A stretch of DNA of 64,000 nt from JAWWOL01 sp033851545 (GTDB lineage Bacteria; Actinomycetota; Actinomycetes; JAWWOL01), in the NCBI GenBank assembly GCA_033851545.1, contig JAWWOO010000002.1, positions 1 to 64,000 of the forward strand, given 5' to 3'. Every line of letters begins with the position of its first letter. The stretch's first letter is position 1. The position numbers were made by a program, and so were the translations under genes. The notes below the pieces were generated by a model. The model saw only the letters and a list, made by a program, of their open reading frames with translations, was not told the origin of the DNA and made no database searches. This document shows, one piece after another, positions 36,648-45,436 of this stretch.

Positions 36648-37658
36648 ATGCCGACAGAAGCCCCGGGATGTCGTACCTTGTGCTCCGTGCGCCTACATTA
36701 CGGCCGCCTGGCCGCCCCGCTCACCGTCGCCCTCATCGGCCTGACGGCCTGCACCAGCCACGGCTCCCCCACCGCCAAGAGCGCGACCAGCACCCCGTCC
36801 GCGAGCGGTGTCACCACCAGCTCCAGCGCGAGCCCCAGCCCGACGGTGACCACCAAGCCGCCCGGGCCCAAGCTGGTGCAGCTGCCGTTCGGTGGCCGGC
36901 AGATCCTGCCGAAGTACCGCATCGTGGCCTACTACGGCAACGGCCAGTCCAAGGCACTCGGCGTGCTGGGGCACTACACGCCTGACGTGGCGGCGGTGCA
37001 GGTCGCCGCGGCCGCGAAGAAGTTCGCCACCGCCACCCGGCCGGCGCTCCCGGCCATCGAGCTGATCGCCACCCTGGTCGACGGCTTCAAGGGCAGCGAC
37101 GGCGACTACAGCCACGACAGCACGCCCGAGCAGATCCAGCCCTATCTCGACGCGGCGCGCAAGCACCACGAGCTGCTGATCCTGGATCTGCAGCCGGGGC
37201 GCCGGAACTTCCTGACGGTGGCCAAGCTCTATGAGCGGTTCCTGCTGCAGCCCGATGTCGGCGTCGCCCTGGACAGCGAGTGGCGGATGGGCCCGGACCA
37301 GGTCCCGGGTAAGGTCATCGGCCACGTCACCGCCGCCGAGGTCAACAGCGTGACCGCCTACCTGTCCAAGCTGACGGTCAGCCACGGCCTGCCGCAGAAG
37401 TTGGTCGTCCTGCACAACTTCACCCAGCAGATGATCCCCGACCGGACCAAGGTGAAGAGCGCGCCGGCGCTCGCCGTCATCTGGCACTTCGACGGTCACG
37501 GTGACCGCAACAACAAGCTGTTCGGTTACAACCTGCTCAAGGTCAAGAAGCCGTTCTTCAACGGCTTCAAGCTCTTCCTGAAGGCAGACACCAACATCTT
37601 CAAGCCCTCCGAGGTCGAGGCCCTCAGCCCGGCACCGGACTTCATCAGTTACCAGTAG
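36648..37658 (+). CDS. Putative secreted lipoprotein
   Basis: A 336-residue protein with a lipobox (IGLTAC), a Ser/Thr/Pro-rich linker to about residue 75, then a soluble domain of about 250 residues with alternating hydrophobic strands and acidic ends (IVAYYGNGQ, LLILDLQPGR, VGVALDSEWRM). This suggests a TIM-barrel-like fold. No family is recognised. ATG 36648 has AGGGG at good spacing; ATG 36642 and GTG 36687 are alternatives. Its last 14 bases overlap the converging rhodanese gene. Confidence 0.72.
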   Translation: MPTEAPGCRTLCSVRLHYGRLAAPLTVALIGLTACTSHGSPTAKSATSTPSASGVTTSSSASPSPTVTTKPPGPKLVQLPFGGRQILPKYRIVAYYGNGQSKALGVLGHYTPDVAAVQVAAAAKKFATATRPALPAIELIATLVDGFKGSDGDYSHDSTPEQIQPYLDAARKHHELLILDLQPGRRNFLTVAKLYERFLLQPDVGVALDSEWRMGPDQVPGKVIGHVTAAEVNSVTAYLSKLTVSHGLPQKLVVLHNFTQQMIPDRTKVKSAPALAVIWHFDGHGDRNNKLFGYNLLKVKKPFFNGFKLFLKADTNIFKPSEVEALSPAPDFISYQ

Positions 37659-38466
37659 CCGCCGGAAGGTCGGTTGCCGCATACTGCGACCAGGACCCGG
37701 GATAGAGTCGCCCGGGCCCGAAGCCGGCCAGCTCGAGCATGACCAGGTTGTGGCAGGCGGTGACCCCCGACCCGCAGTAGGAGACGACGTCGTCGCCGGC
37801 GGAGATGCCAATGGCCGACAGCCGGGACCGCAGCTCGTCCGGTGGCAGGAAGCGCCCGTGGGAGTCGAGACTTTCCTTGCAGGGCAAGGACTTTGCGCCG
37901 GGAATGTGACCGGGCCGTGCGTCGACCGGCTCGACCTCACCGCGGAAGCGCGCCACCTCACGCGCGTCGACCAGGTGGGCCGATCCGGGCAGGTCGGAGA
38001 TCTCGGCAAGCCGCTCGGATGGCCACGCGCCAGCGGTGAAGGCGGCCGGAACGGGTTCGACCGACGTACGGGAGAGGGGCCCGGACCACGCGGTGAGCCC
38101 TCCGTCGAGCAGCGCCGCGTCGTGCCCGGTGACCCGCAACATCCACACCAGCCGGGCGGCGATGGTCCCGCCCGCGTCGTCGTAGGCGACGACCGTTGTC
38201 CGGTCGCCGATGCCGAGTGTGCCCATGCCGCGGGCGAAGACGTCAGGATCGGGCAGCGGGTGGCGACCCCCAGCTGCCGAGGGCTCGGCAGCCAGCCACC
38301 GGTCGAGGTCGACGAAGACGGCGCCGGGCAGGTGTCCAGCGTCGTACGCGGCCCTGCCGGACCGGCCGTCGAGATACCAGCGGACGTCGGCCAGCACGAC
38401 CTCGTCGACGTGGGCAGCCAGCCAGCCGGCGTCGACCACCGGTGGCATCACCAGCTCGCTCCTCAT
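37645..38466 (-). CDS. Rhodanese-type thiosulfate sulfurtransferase
   Basis: A 273-residue two-domain rhodanese. The N-terminal domain is inactive-like (LADVRWYLDGRSGRAAYDAG). The C-terminal domain carries the active-site loop YCGSGVTACH, whose first Cys takes up persulfide sulfur. It transfers sulfane sulfur from thiosulfate or 3-mercaptopyruvate to an acceptor. The start ATG shares one base with the MFS gene stop (TGATG), so the two are coupled, although the functions are not obviously linked. Confidence 0.92.
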   Translation of the reverse strand: MRSELVMPPVVDAGWLAAHVDEVVLADVRWYLDGRSGRAAYDAGHLPGAVFVDLDRWLAAEPSAAGGRHPLPDPDVFARGMGTLGIGDRTTVVAYDDAGGTIAARLVWMLRVTGHDAALLDGGLTAWSGPLSRTSVEPVPAAFTAGAWPSERLAEISDLPGSAHLVDAREVARFRGEVEPVDARPGHIPGAKSLPCKESLDSHGRFLPPDELRSRLSAIGISAGDDVVSYCGSGVTACHNLVMLELAGFGPGRLYPGSWSQYAATDLPAATGN

Positions 38467-39950
38467 CAGTGCGCCAGAACCGGACCGTCGGCCGCCTGCA
38501 TCGGACCGCTGCGCAACATCGTGACAGACACGACAGCTCCGACGCCGAAGACCAGCGCTGCCCAACCGAAGACCGTGAGATAGCCCTCGAGAGCTGCCTG
38601 GTGCGCGGCTGCGGCGCCGTGGCTGTGCAGGTAGTTCACCGTCGCGGTGGAGGCGAGGGTGCTGAACACCGCTGTGCCGATCGATCCGCCGATCTGCTGG
38701 ACGGTGTTGACCAGCGCCGAGCCGACACCTGCGTCGGCCGGGGCGACGCCGGAGACGGCGCCCTGGATGCTCGGGGCGAAGATCATGCCGAGCCCGATGC
38801 CCGTGACGACCAGGCCGGGCAGGACATCGGCCGCGTAGCCGCTGTGCAGGCCGAGCCGGAGGAAGAGCAACATGCCGCCGGCCGCGAGGACCATGCCCAG
38901 CGGGACGATCGGCCGCGGACCGGTGCGGGGCAGGACCCGGCCGACCAGCTGGGCCGTCGTCGCCAGGGAAGCGATCATCGGCAAGAACGCCAGGCCGGTC
39001 CGGATCGGGCTGTAGCCCAGCGTGGTCTGCAGGTAGTAGGTGAGGAACAGGAACACCGCGAACAGACCGGCACCGGTGATGAGCATGGACAGGTACGAAG
39101 CGCTGCGGGTGCGGTCGCGGACGATGCGCAGTGGCAGCAGCGGGTGTCCGACCCGCGCCTCGATCACGACGAACGCAAACAGCAGGACGACGCCGGCGAC
39201 GAGCCAGGACACCGTCCCCGCTCCACTCCAGCCGTGAGTCTGGGCCTGCGCGAACCCGTACACCAGGCTGAACAACCCAACCGTGACGGTCACCGTGCCG
39301 GGCAGGTCGAGCTTGGCCCGGCGCTCCGGCCGGCCGCCGGGGAGCAGCTTGACCGCGGCCACGAGCGCCGGGACGGCCAGGACGAGGTTGACGTAGAGGC
39401 ACCAGCGCCAGGACAGCCACTCGGTGAGCATGCCGCCGAGGATCAGCCCGATCGCGCCTCCACCTCCGGCGATCGCGCCGAAGATGGCGAACGCCCGGGC
39501 CCGTTCGGTCGCGTCGGTGAAGGTCGTGGTGAGCAAGGACAGCAGGGACGGCGCCAGCAACGCACCGAAGACGCCCTGGCCGGCCCGGGCGACCACCAGC
39601 AGGCCGAAGCCGGGGGCCGCGCCGCCGATGGCGGACATGACCGCGAACCCGCCGAGCCCGACCAGCAACGTGGTCTTGCGGCCGACCATGTCGCCGATCC
39701 GGCCGCCGAGCAGCAGCAGTGCGCCGAAGGCCAGCGCGTACGCGGTGACGATCCACTGCCGGTCGTTGTTGCTGAACCCGAGCGCGAGCTGAGCCCGCGG
39801 CAGCGCGATGTTCACCACGGTCGCATCGAGCACGACCATCAGCTGGGCGACCCCCAGCACGGCGAGGACCCACCAGCGGTGGCCGGTCCCCTGTGAGGCG
39901 GCCATCCGGGCTCGTCGACCGAGCACCTCGGGTTCCTGTGTGGTCGTCAT
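38466..39950 (-). CDS. MFS drug exporter, 14-helix DHA2 type
   Basis: A 494-residue transporter with about 14 hydrophobic helices. Motif C-like LSLLTTTFTDATERARAFAI and the A-type loop GGRIGDMVGRKTTLLVG place it in the EmrB/QacA drug:proton antiporter group. Expression is probably controlled by the divergent TetR gene through two related dyads in the 104-base gap. Substrates are unknown. Confidence 0.92.
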   Translation of the reverse strand: MTTTQEPEVLGRRARMAASQGTGHRWWVLAVLGVAQLMVVLDATVVNIALPRAQLALGFSNNDRQWIVTAYALAFGALLLLGGRIGDMVGRKTTLLVGLGGFAVMSAIGGAAPGFGLLVVARAGQGVFGALLAPSLLSLLTTTFTDATERARAFAIFGAIAGGGGAIGLILGGMLTEWLSWRWCLYVNLVLAVPALVAAVKLLPGGRPERRAKLDLPGTVTVTVGLFSLVYGFAQAQTHGWSGAGTVSWLVAGVVLLFAFVVIEARVGHPLLPLRIVRDRTRSASYLSMLITGAGLFAVFLFLTYYLQTTLGYSPIRTGLAFLPMIASLATTAQLVGRVLPRTGPRPIVPLGMVLAAGGMLLFLRLGLHSGYAADVLPGLVVTGIGLGMIFAPSIQGAVSGVAPADAGVGSALVNTVQQIGGSIGTAVFSTLASTATVNYLHSHGAAAAHQAALEGYLTVFGWAALVFGVGAVVSVTMLRSGPMQAADGPVLAH

Positions 39951-39973
39951 CGGGCCTGCCCTTCGGTTCGAAT

Positions 39974-39996
39974 AAACGGAGAACGTCTCGCCGCTT
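39974..39996. promoter_or_regulatory. TetR operator candidate 1
   Basis: A 23-base dyad: AAACGGAGA, five central bases, then TCGCCGCTT. Its outer pattern AA-CGG-GA/TC-CCG-TT repeats in the second dyad 40 bases away. It lies 23 bases upstream of the exporter start codon. Confidence 0.6.
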
Positions 39997-40013
39997 AGAT
40001 CACGCTAACATGG

Positions 40014-40036
40014 AAGTGGCGAGCTTGTCTCCACTT
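40014..40036. promoter_or_regulatory. TetR operator candidate 2
   Basis: A 23-base dyad: AAGTGGCGA, five central bases, then TCTCCACTT, with 8 of 9 arm positions paired. It ends 18 bases before the TetR start, where it would block its own promoter. Confidence 0.65.
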
Positions 40037-40054
40037 AGCGCTAGGCTGGCTGGC

Positions 40055-40717
40055 ATGACCACCGAACCCACGACCCGGCCGCTGCGCGCAGACGCCGCCC
40101 GCAACCGTGCCCTGATCCTGCAAGCCGCGCGCGAGGTCTTCGCCGAGCGCGGGCTGCACGTCACCCTCGACGACGTCGCCCGGCACGCCGGCCTCGGCAC
40201 CGGCACGGTCTACCGACGGTTCCGTGATCGCGAAGCCCTCGTCGAGGCGCTGTTCGAGGAGCGGTTGAGCGAGACGGTGACGCTCGCCGAGCGATGCCTC
40301 GCCGACCCCGACCCGTGGCGGGGCTTCGTGACGCTGCTGGAGTCCACCTGCGAGGCTCTCGCCACCGACCGGGGGCTACGCGAGGTGATGCTGAGCAGCG
40401 CCTACGGACAGAACCTCGTCGCCATGGCCCGGGCCCGCTTCGTCCCGCTGGCCGCAAAGTTGATCGAGCGGGCGCAGGCGGCCGGCGCTCTGCGGCCGGA
40501 GATCGGGAGCGAGGACATCCCGGTGCTGTTCCTCATGATGAGCACGGTCGACGACTTCGCCTCCGACACCTCGACCAACCTGTGGCGGCGCTACTTCGGG
40601 ATCCTGCTTGACGGACTGCGATGTCAGCCGACAGCTGCATCGACATTGCCCGCTGGGCTCGACGAGGGCGAGACGGCGCACGCGATGGCGACCTGGCGAC
40701 CTGCTGCCCGCCGGTGA
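40055..40717 (+). CDS. TetR-family repressor
   Basis: A 220-residue TetR protein. The DNA-binding helices are complete (ILQAAREVFAERGLHVTLDD, then HAGLGTGTVYRRFRDREALV). The ligand domain resembles the TetR_C regulators of drug exporters. The start ATG 40055 is chosen over in-frame upstream ATGs, which would overlap the operator. It is divergent from the MFS exporter and is its probable repressor. A palindromic insertion begins almost directly after its stop codon. Confidence 0.9.
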   Translation: MTTEPTTRPLRADAARNRALILQAAREVFAERGLHVTLDDVARHAGLGTGTVYRRFRDREALVEALFEERLSETVTLAERCLADPDPWRGFVTLLESTCEALATDRGLREVMLSSAYGQNLVAMARARFVPLAAKLIERAQAAGALRPEIGSEDIPVLFLMMSTVDDFASDTSTNLWRRYFGILLDGLRCQPTAASTLPAGLDEGETAHAMATWRPAARR

Positions 40718-40718
40718 A

Positions 40719-40855
40719 CGACAGCTCACCCTTACGTGTGGCTCAACCCCGCCAAAGGATGGGCCCAAAATGGTGCCCGGACACCATTTTGAGTCCAGGC
40801 TTCCGCGGGGTTGCGCCAGCCCATCACGCCGTCACCGTAAGGGTCGCGACAGCTC
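40719..40855. mobile_element. Palindromic MITE-like insertion with flanking direct repeats
   Basis: Bases 40728-40844 form a long imperfect palindrome. The ends are a perfect 9-base inverted repeat (ACCCTTACG / CGTAAGGGT) and the centre is AAAATGGTG, CCCGGA loop, CACCATTTT. Between these, TGGCTCAACCCCGC pairs with a near-identical arm, and the right arm carries about 15 extra bases. The 9-base sequence CGACAGCTC occurs on both sides (40719-40727 and 40847-40855), as expected for a target duplication. It contains no gene. It could also serve as a terminator between the converging TetR and broken hydrolase genes. Confidence 0.6.
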
Positions 40856-40861
40856 GGGGCA

Positions 40862-41498
40862 TCACAGCGACAGCACCACGTCGGCCACGGCGCCCGGCAT
40901 GGACAGGAACGGATGGTGCCCGCTCGGCAGCTCGACTACCCGGTCGGCCCGCTCGGCCTGCCGCTGCTGCAGCGCAGGTGGGGTGCCCAGGTCGTCGGCG
41001 CAGACCAGATAGGTCGACGGGATCGCTTGCCAGGCAGCCGTTTTCGCCGGAGTGGCTGACACGGAGATGGTCTGCGGGACCAACCGCTCGACAGCAGGAG
41101 AGATCACGTCATCGGGACGGTCCTGCAGGTAGGTGCCCGGGGCGAACTCCGGGCGCAGGGCGGACGTGCCTGCCTCGAGGTCGATGTCCATCCACGGTGG
41201 CGCGGACCTTCACCGGCGATGGTCGCAAGGCTCTCGCCGGGGCAGCGGCAGGTAGCTGTCGATGAGGAGCAGCTGGTCGAGACCGTCGGCGGCCTCGGCC
41301 ACCACCATGCCGCCATAGCTGTGCGCCACCACGACGGTAGCCGGGGCCGTCGTGACCCGGCCTCAGCCCGGTCTCGCCACAGCTCGGCAGGACCGCCGCA
41401 ACGCTCGAGATCCCTTGCTGGTCAAGCAAACTGGCCACCCGGTGCCACCACCAGGCACCATCGCGGACCGGCGCACCGTGGACGATTACGACCTGCAA
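40862..41498 (-). pseudogene. Broken alpha/beta hydrolase gene
   Basis: Pieces of one alpha/beta hydrolase lie in different frames. The start MQVVIVHGAPVRDGAWWWHR is in one frame. The nucleophile elbow VVVAHSYGGMVVAEAADGL is in another. PGESLATIAGEG is in a third, and the C-terminal half with IPSTYLVCADDLGTPPALQ and SGHHPFLSMPG follows after a further shift. At least three frameshifts, and probably an internal deletion, separate them. The intact form would be an esterase-like protein of about 230 residues. It starts 2 bases beyond the guaB3 stop. Confidence 0.75.
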
Positions 41499-41500
41499 GC

Positions 41501-42619
41501 TCAGTCCCGGGCGGGGTTGACCACGACCTCAACTCGCTGGAACTCCTTGAGGTCGGAGTAGCCGGTGGTCGCCATCGCCCGGCGCAGCGCGCCGACGATG
41601 TTCATCGTGCCGTCGGTGACGTGAGACGGGCCGAACAGGATCTGCTCGAGGCTGCCCACGGTGCCGAGCTTGACCCGGGCGCCGCGCGGCAGCGACGGGT
41701 GCCGCGACTCCGCCCCCCAGTGCCAGCCGCGGCCGGGGGCCTCGCTCGCCCTGGCCAGTGGCATGCCGATCATCACCGCGTCCGCCCCGCACGCCACGGC
41801 TTTGGCGATGTCGCCGCCGTTGTTCATGCCGCCGTCGCAGATGACGTGGACGTAACGGCCGCCGGACTCGTCCATGTAGTCCCGGCGCGCCGAGGCGACG
41901 TCGGACACGGCTGTCGCCATCGGGACCCCGATGCCGAGGACCTTGCGGGTCGTGTGTGCGGGGCCGCCGCCGACGCCTACGAGGACACCCGCCGCTCCCG
42001 TACGCATCAGGTGCAGTGCCGCCTGGTAGGTCGCGCAGCCGCCGACGATGACCGGCACGTCGAGCTCGTAGATGAACTGCTTGAGGTTGAGCGGCGCCGC
42101 CTGTGACGACACGTGCTCGGCGGAGACGACGGTGCCGCGGATGACGAACAGGTCGACACCGGCGCGCAGCACCGCCTTGTGAAGCTCGGCGGTCCGCTGG
42201 GGCGACAACGCGGCAGCCGTCGTGACGCCGGCGTCGCGGATCTGGGCGATCCGCTCGACGATCAGCTCCTCGCGGATCGGCTCGGCGTAGAGCTGCTGGA
42301 GCCGCGCAGTCGACTCGTCGGGGTCGAGCGCTGCGATCTCCTCGAGCAGCGGCTCCGGGTTGTCATAACGGGTCCAGAGCCCCTCGAGGTCGAGCACCCC
42401 GAGCCCACCGAGACGGCCGATGGCGATGGCGGTCTCCGGCGAGACGACGCTGTCCATCGGGGCGACCACGAGCGGCACCTCGAAGCGGTAGGCGTCGATC
42501 TGCCACGCGACCGAGACGTCCTCGGGATCACGGGTCCGGCGGCTGGGCACCACGGCGATGTCGTCGAACCCGTAGCCCCGCCGCGCCGTCTTGCCTCGTC
42601 CGATCTCGACGTCGGCCAC
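41501..42619 (-). CDS. guaB3: GuaB3-family IMPDH/GMP reductase-like protein
   Basis: A 372-residue TIM-barrel protein of the actinobacterial GuaB3 group, without CBS domains. It has VAPMDSVVSPETAIAIGRL, VICDGGMNNGGDIAKAVA and ADAVMIGMPLA. The loop that holds the catalytic Cys in true IMPDH (GSICTTR in the neighbouring guaB product) reads GPAHTTR here, with His in place of Cys. Cyanobacterial GuaB3 has been reported as a GMP reductase, so purine salvage is a candidate role, but loss of the Cys leaves activity open. It lies 23 bases after guaB in the same direction. Confidence 0.9.
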   Translation of the reverse strand: MADVEIGRGKTARRGYGFDDIAVVPSRRTRDPEDVSVAWQIDAYRFEVPLVVAPMDSVVSPETAIAIGRLGGLGVLDLEGLWTRYDNPEPLLEEIAALDPDESTARLQQLYAEPIREELIVERIAQIRDAGVTTAAALSPQRTAELHKAVLRAGVDLFVIRGTVVSAEHVSSQAAPLNLKQFIYELDVPVIVGGCATYQAALHLMRTGAAGVLVGVGGGPAHTTRKVLGIGVPMATAVSDVASARRDYMDESGGRYVHVICDGGMNNGGDIAKAVACGADAVMIGMPLARASEAPGRGWHWGAESRHPSLPRGARVKLGTVGSLEQILFGPSHVTDGTMNIVGALRRAMATTGYSDLKEFQRVEVVVNPARD

Positions 42620-42642
42620 TGATGGTCGTCCTGTTCCCGGCG

Positions 42643-44151
42643 TCAGTTGCCGTGGTAGTTCGGAGCCTCGGTGGTCATCTGGATGTCGTGCGGGTGGCTC
42701 TCCTTGAGCCCCGCCGCGGTGATGCGTACGAACGTGGCCTGCTGCAGGTCGCCGATCGTACGGGCACCGCAGTAGAACATCGCCTGGCGGAGACCGCCGA
42801 CCAGCTGGTGGGCGACGGCCGCGAGCGGGCCGCGGAACGGCACCTGGCCCTCGACGCCCTCGGGAACGAACTTGTCCTCGGTCTGGACGTCCTGCTGGAA
42901 GTAGCGGTCCTTTGAGTAGGAAACCCCGGTGCCGCGGGACTTGATCGCGCCCAAGGATCCCATGCCGCGGTAGGACTTGAACTGCTTGCCGTTGACGAAG
43001 ATCAGCTCGCCCGGGCTCTCCTCGCAGCCGGCCAGCAGCGAGCCCAGCATGACGCTGTCCGCGCCGGCCGCGATCGCCTTGGCCACGTCGCCGGAATATT
43101 GCATGCCGCCGTCACCGATCAGCGGTACGCCGGCGGGACGGGCGGCCAGCGAGCAGTCGTAGATCGCGGAGATCTGCGGCACGCCGACGCCAGCCACGAC
43201 CCGGGTCGTGCAGATCGAGCCCGGCCCGACACCGACCTTGATCGCGTCGGCACCGGCGTCGATCAGCGCCTGGGCGCCGGCGCGGGTCGCGACGTTGCCC
43301 CCGATGATCTCGACCCGGGCGTCGGCCTTGAGCTTGGCGACCATGTCGAAGACACCGCGGTGGTGACCGTGGGCGGTGTCGACCACGATGAAGTCGGCAC
43401 CCGCGTCGATGAGCAGCTGCGCCCGCTCGTACGCGCCATCGACGCCGACAGCGGCGCCGACGACCAGCCGCCCGTTGGCGTCCTTGGTTGCCAGCGGGTA
43501 CTGCACGGACTTGGTGAAGTCCTTGACCGTGATCAGGCCGCGCAGCCGGCCCGCGGCGTCGACCAGCGGCAGCTTCTCGACCTTGTGCCGCATCAGCAGC
43601 GCCATCGCGTCCTCACGGCTGATGCCCTCTGCCGCGGTCACGAGCGGCATGGGGGTCATCACCTCGCGGACGAGGCGGGTGAAGTCGGTCTCGAACCGGA
43701 TGTCGCGGTTGGTCACGATGCCGATCAGGATGCCCTGGCCGTCGACCACGGGCAGCCCCGAGATCCGGTAGCGCCCCATCAGCACGTTGGCGTCGCTGAT
43801 CGTCGTGTCGGCCGTGCAGGTGACCGGCTGGGTCACCATGCCGGCCTCGGAGCGCTTGACGATGTCGACCTGCTCGGCCTGGTCCTCCGGCGAGAGGTTG
43901 CGGTGCAGCACTCCGACACCACCCTGGCGGGCCATGGCGATGGCCATCCGCGCCTCCGTCACCGTGTCCATCGCAGAGGACACCAGCGGAGTGTGCAACG
44001 TGATGTTGCGGGTCAGCCGGGTGGACGTGTCGACGTCACTGGGCAGCTGGTCGGAGACGGCCGGCTGGAGCAGCACGTCGTCGAAGGTGAGGCCGAGCGG
44101 CGCGAACTTCGCGGGCAGCTCGGCGACACGGGCGGTCTCGTCGCGGTGCAT
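42643..44151 (-). CDS. guaB: IMP dehydrogenase
   Basis: A 502-residue enzyme converting IMP to XMP with NAD. Order: barrel start LTFDDVLLQP, two CBS domains (about 105-225) that bind adenine/guanine nucleotides and modulate activity, then the catalytic loop GPGSICTTR with the active Cys, and the flap near YRGMGSLGAI. The start is ATG 44151; the frame is open for 72 more codons without family sequence. It is the first gene of a guaB-guaB3 unit, and it feeds GMP synthase encoded at 33.7 kb. Confidence 0.96.
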   Translation of the reverse strand: MHRDETARVAELPAKFAPLGLTFDDVLLQPAVSDQLPSDVDTSTRLTRNITLHTPLVSSAMDTVTEARMAIAMARQGGVGVLHRNLSPEDQAEQVDIVKRSEAGMVTQPVTCTADTTISDANVLMGRYRISGLPVVDGQGILIGIVTNRDIRFETDFTRLVREVMTPMPLVTAAEGISREDAMALLMRHKVEKLPLVDAAGRLRGLITVKDFTKSVQYPLATKDANGRLVVGAAVGVDGAYERAQLLIDAGADFIVVDTAHGHHRGVFDMVAKLKADARVEIIGGNVATRAGAQALIDAGADAIKVGVGPGSICTTRVVAGVGVPQISAIYDCSLAARPAGVPLIGDGGMQYSGDVAKAIAAGADSVMLGSLLAGCEESPGELIFVNGKQFKSYRGMGSLGAIKSRGTGVSYSKDRYFQQDVQTEDKFVPEGVEGQVPFRGPLAAVAHQLVGGLRQAMFYCGARTIGDLQQATFVRITAAGLKESHPHDIQMTTEAPNYHGN

Positions 44152-44312
44152 AGGCGTCCCGTCGTAGATCGTGTGGCCCCCGATCACGCCGTCGGTGCGC
44201 CAGACCTCCAGCGTAACGACCCGGTGGCCCGGTGGGCGTGCGCCGGAACGCGTTCTCCGCAGGCTGAGACGGAATGCCGCGCCTGCGCGGGACCCGGGCG
44301 TACGGTGACCAG

Positions 44313-44717
44313 ATGTACGAAGACCAGCCGATCGACCCCTTCCGCGGGGACCCCCTCGACCCGGCATCCGCCCTCGGTGACGACGAGGACGCCCTCGAGC
44401 CGCTCTCGCCTGCCGAGCGGGAGGACGTGCTGGCCGACCTCGAGGACCTCGAGGTGTTCCAGGCGCTGCTCGAGACCCGGGGCGTCCGCGGCCTGGTCGT
44501 CGACTGCGACGACTGCGACGAGCCCCACTACTTCTCCTGGGCGCTGCTGCGCGGCAACCTGCGCCACCTGCTCGACATGGGCCAGACCCGGGTCCACGAG
44601 CCGGCGTTCAGCCCCGACCCGAGCGAGTACGTGAGCTGGGACTACGCCCGCGGGTTCGCCGACGGCGTGCTGGATGCCGGTGGCGAGTCCGACGACGTCG
44701 GGACCGATCCGGACTGA
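44313..44717 (+). CDS. DUF5319 protein
   Basis: A 134-residue acidic protein of the actinobacterial DUF5319 family, with DPFRGDPLDPASAL near the start, then a possible metal-binding VVDCDDCDEPHYFSW (CxxC) and MGQTRVHEPAF. Function unknown. Its position divergent from guaB is conserved (Rv3412 in M. tuberculosis, as I recall). The start is ATG 44313 (MYEDQP); the frame extends upstream without similarity. Confidence 0.85.
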   Translation: MYEDQPIDPFRGDPLDPASALGDDEDALEPLSPAEREDVLADLEDLEVFQALLETRGVRGLVVDCDDCDEPHYFSWALLRGNLRHLLDMGQTRVHEPAFSPDPSEYVSWDYARGFADGVLDAGGESDDVGTDPD

Positions 44718-44746
44718 CGCGCCGGTCGGGCGGTTAGCCTGCTGAG

Positions 44747-45436
44747 GTGGCTGCCGCCGGTTCCCGCGTACTCGTCGTCGAGGACGACCCCGACCTCGGA
44801 GCCGGACTGGTCGGGCTGCTGGCCGGAGCGGGGTACGAGGTGCGCTGGGCGAAGAGCGCCGCGGAGTGCCGGCTGCTGCTGGACGCCGCGGGCTCCGACC
44901 TGATGCTGCTCGACCTCGGCCTGCCCGACGGGGACGGGGTCGACCTGTGCCGCGAGGTGAGGGTGCGCTACCAGGACTGCGTCGTCGTGGTGGTCACCGC
45001 CCGCACCGATGAGGCCGACGCCGTACGGGCACTGGACAGCGGCGCGGACGACGTGGTCCTCAAGCCGTTCCGACCGGTCGAGCTGCTGGCCCGGCTGGCC
45101 GCTCACCTGCGCCGCCGCGAGCTGACCGGACCCGAGGAGCTGCGGTCCGGCTCCCTGCGCCTGGACCTGCGGGCCCGGCGGGCCTGGCTGGCGGACGCCG
45201 AGCTCGAGCTGCGGCCGAAGGAGCTGGACCTGCTGGCCGCCCTGGTGAGCGCGGCCGGCGAGGCGATCCGGCGCGAGCAGCTGATGGACGACGTCTGGGA
45301 CACGAACTGGCACCAGTCGACCAAGACGCTGGACGTGCACGTGGCGAACCTCCGGCGCAAGCTGGCCGACGCCGGCGACCGGTGGGACCGGATCGTCACC
45401 CTGCGCGGCTACGGCTACCGGTTCGACGTGGGCTGA
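44747..45436 (+). CDS. OmpR-family response regulator
   Basis: A 229-residue regulator: a receiver with acidic pair VVEDDPD, phosphoacceptor Asp in LLDLGLPDGDG, Thr in VVTART and Lys in LKPFRP, then a winged-helix DNA-binding domain (RREQLMDDVWD; TLDVHVANLRRKL; GYGYRFDV). It uses a GTG start. All phospho-switch residues are present. It converges with the adjacent histidine kinase gene, overlapping 22 bases, and is its probable partner. Confidence 0.92.
   Translation: MAAAGSRVLVVEDDPDLGAGLVGLLAGAGYEVRWAKSAAECRLLLDAAGSDLMLLDLGLPDGDGVDLCREVRVRYQDCVVVVVTARTDEADAVRALDSGADDVVLKPFRPVELLARLAAHLRRRELTGPEELRSGSLRLDLRARRAWLADAELELRPKELDLLAALVSAAGEAIRREQLMDDVWDTNWHQSTKTLDVHVANLRRKLADAGDRWDRIVTLRGYGYRFDVG

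Noticed and set aside
37645..39873. A 742-codon frame that would fuse an Arg-rich protein to the rhodanese
   Set aside because: The upstream part is an out-of-frame reading of the MFS exporter; the rhodanese starts at 38466 next to the MFS stop.
41104..41316. A 70-codon frame within the broken hydrolase as a separate gene
   Set aside because: It is a fragment of the hydrolase in a shifted frame.
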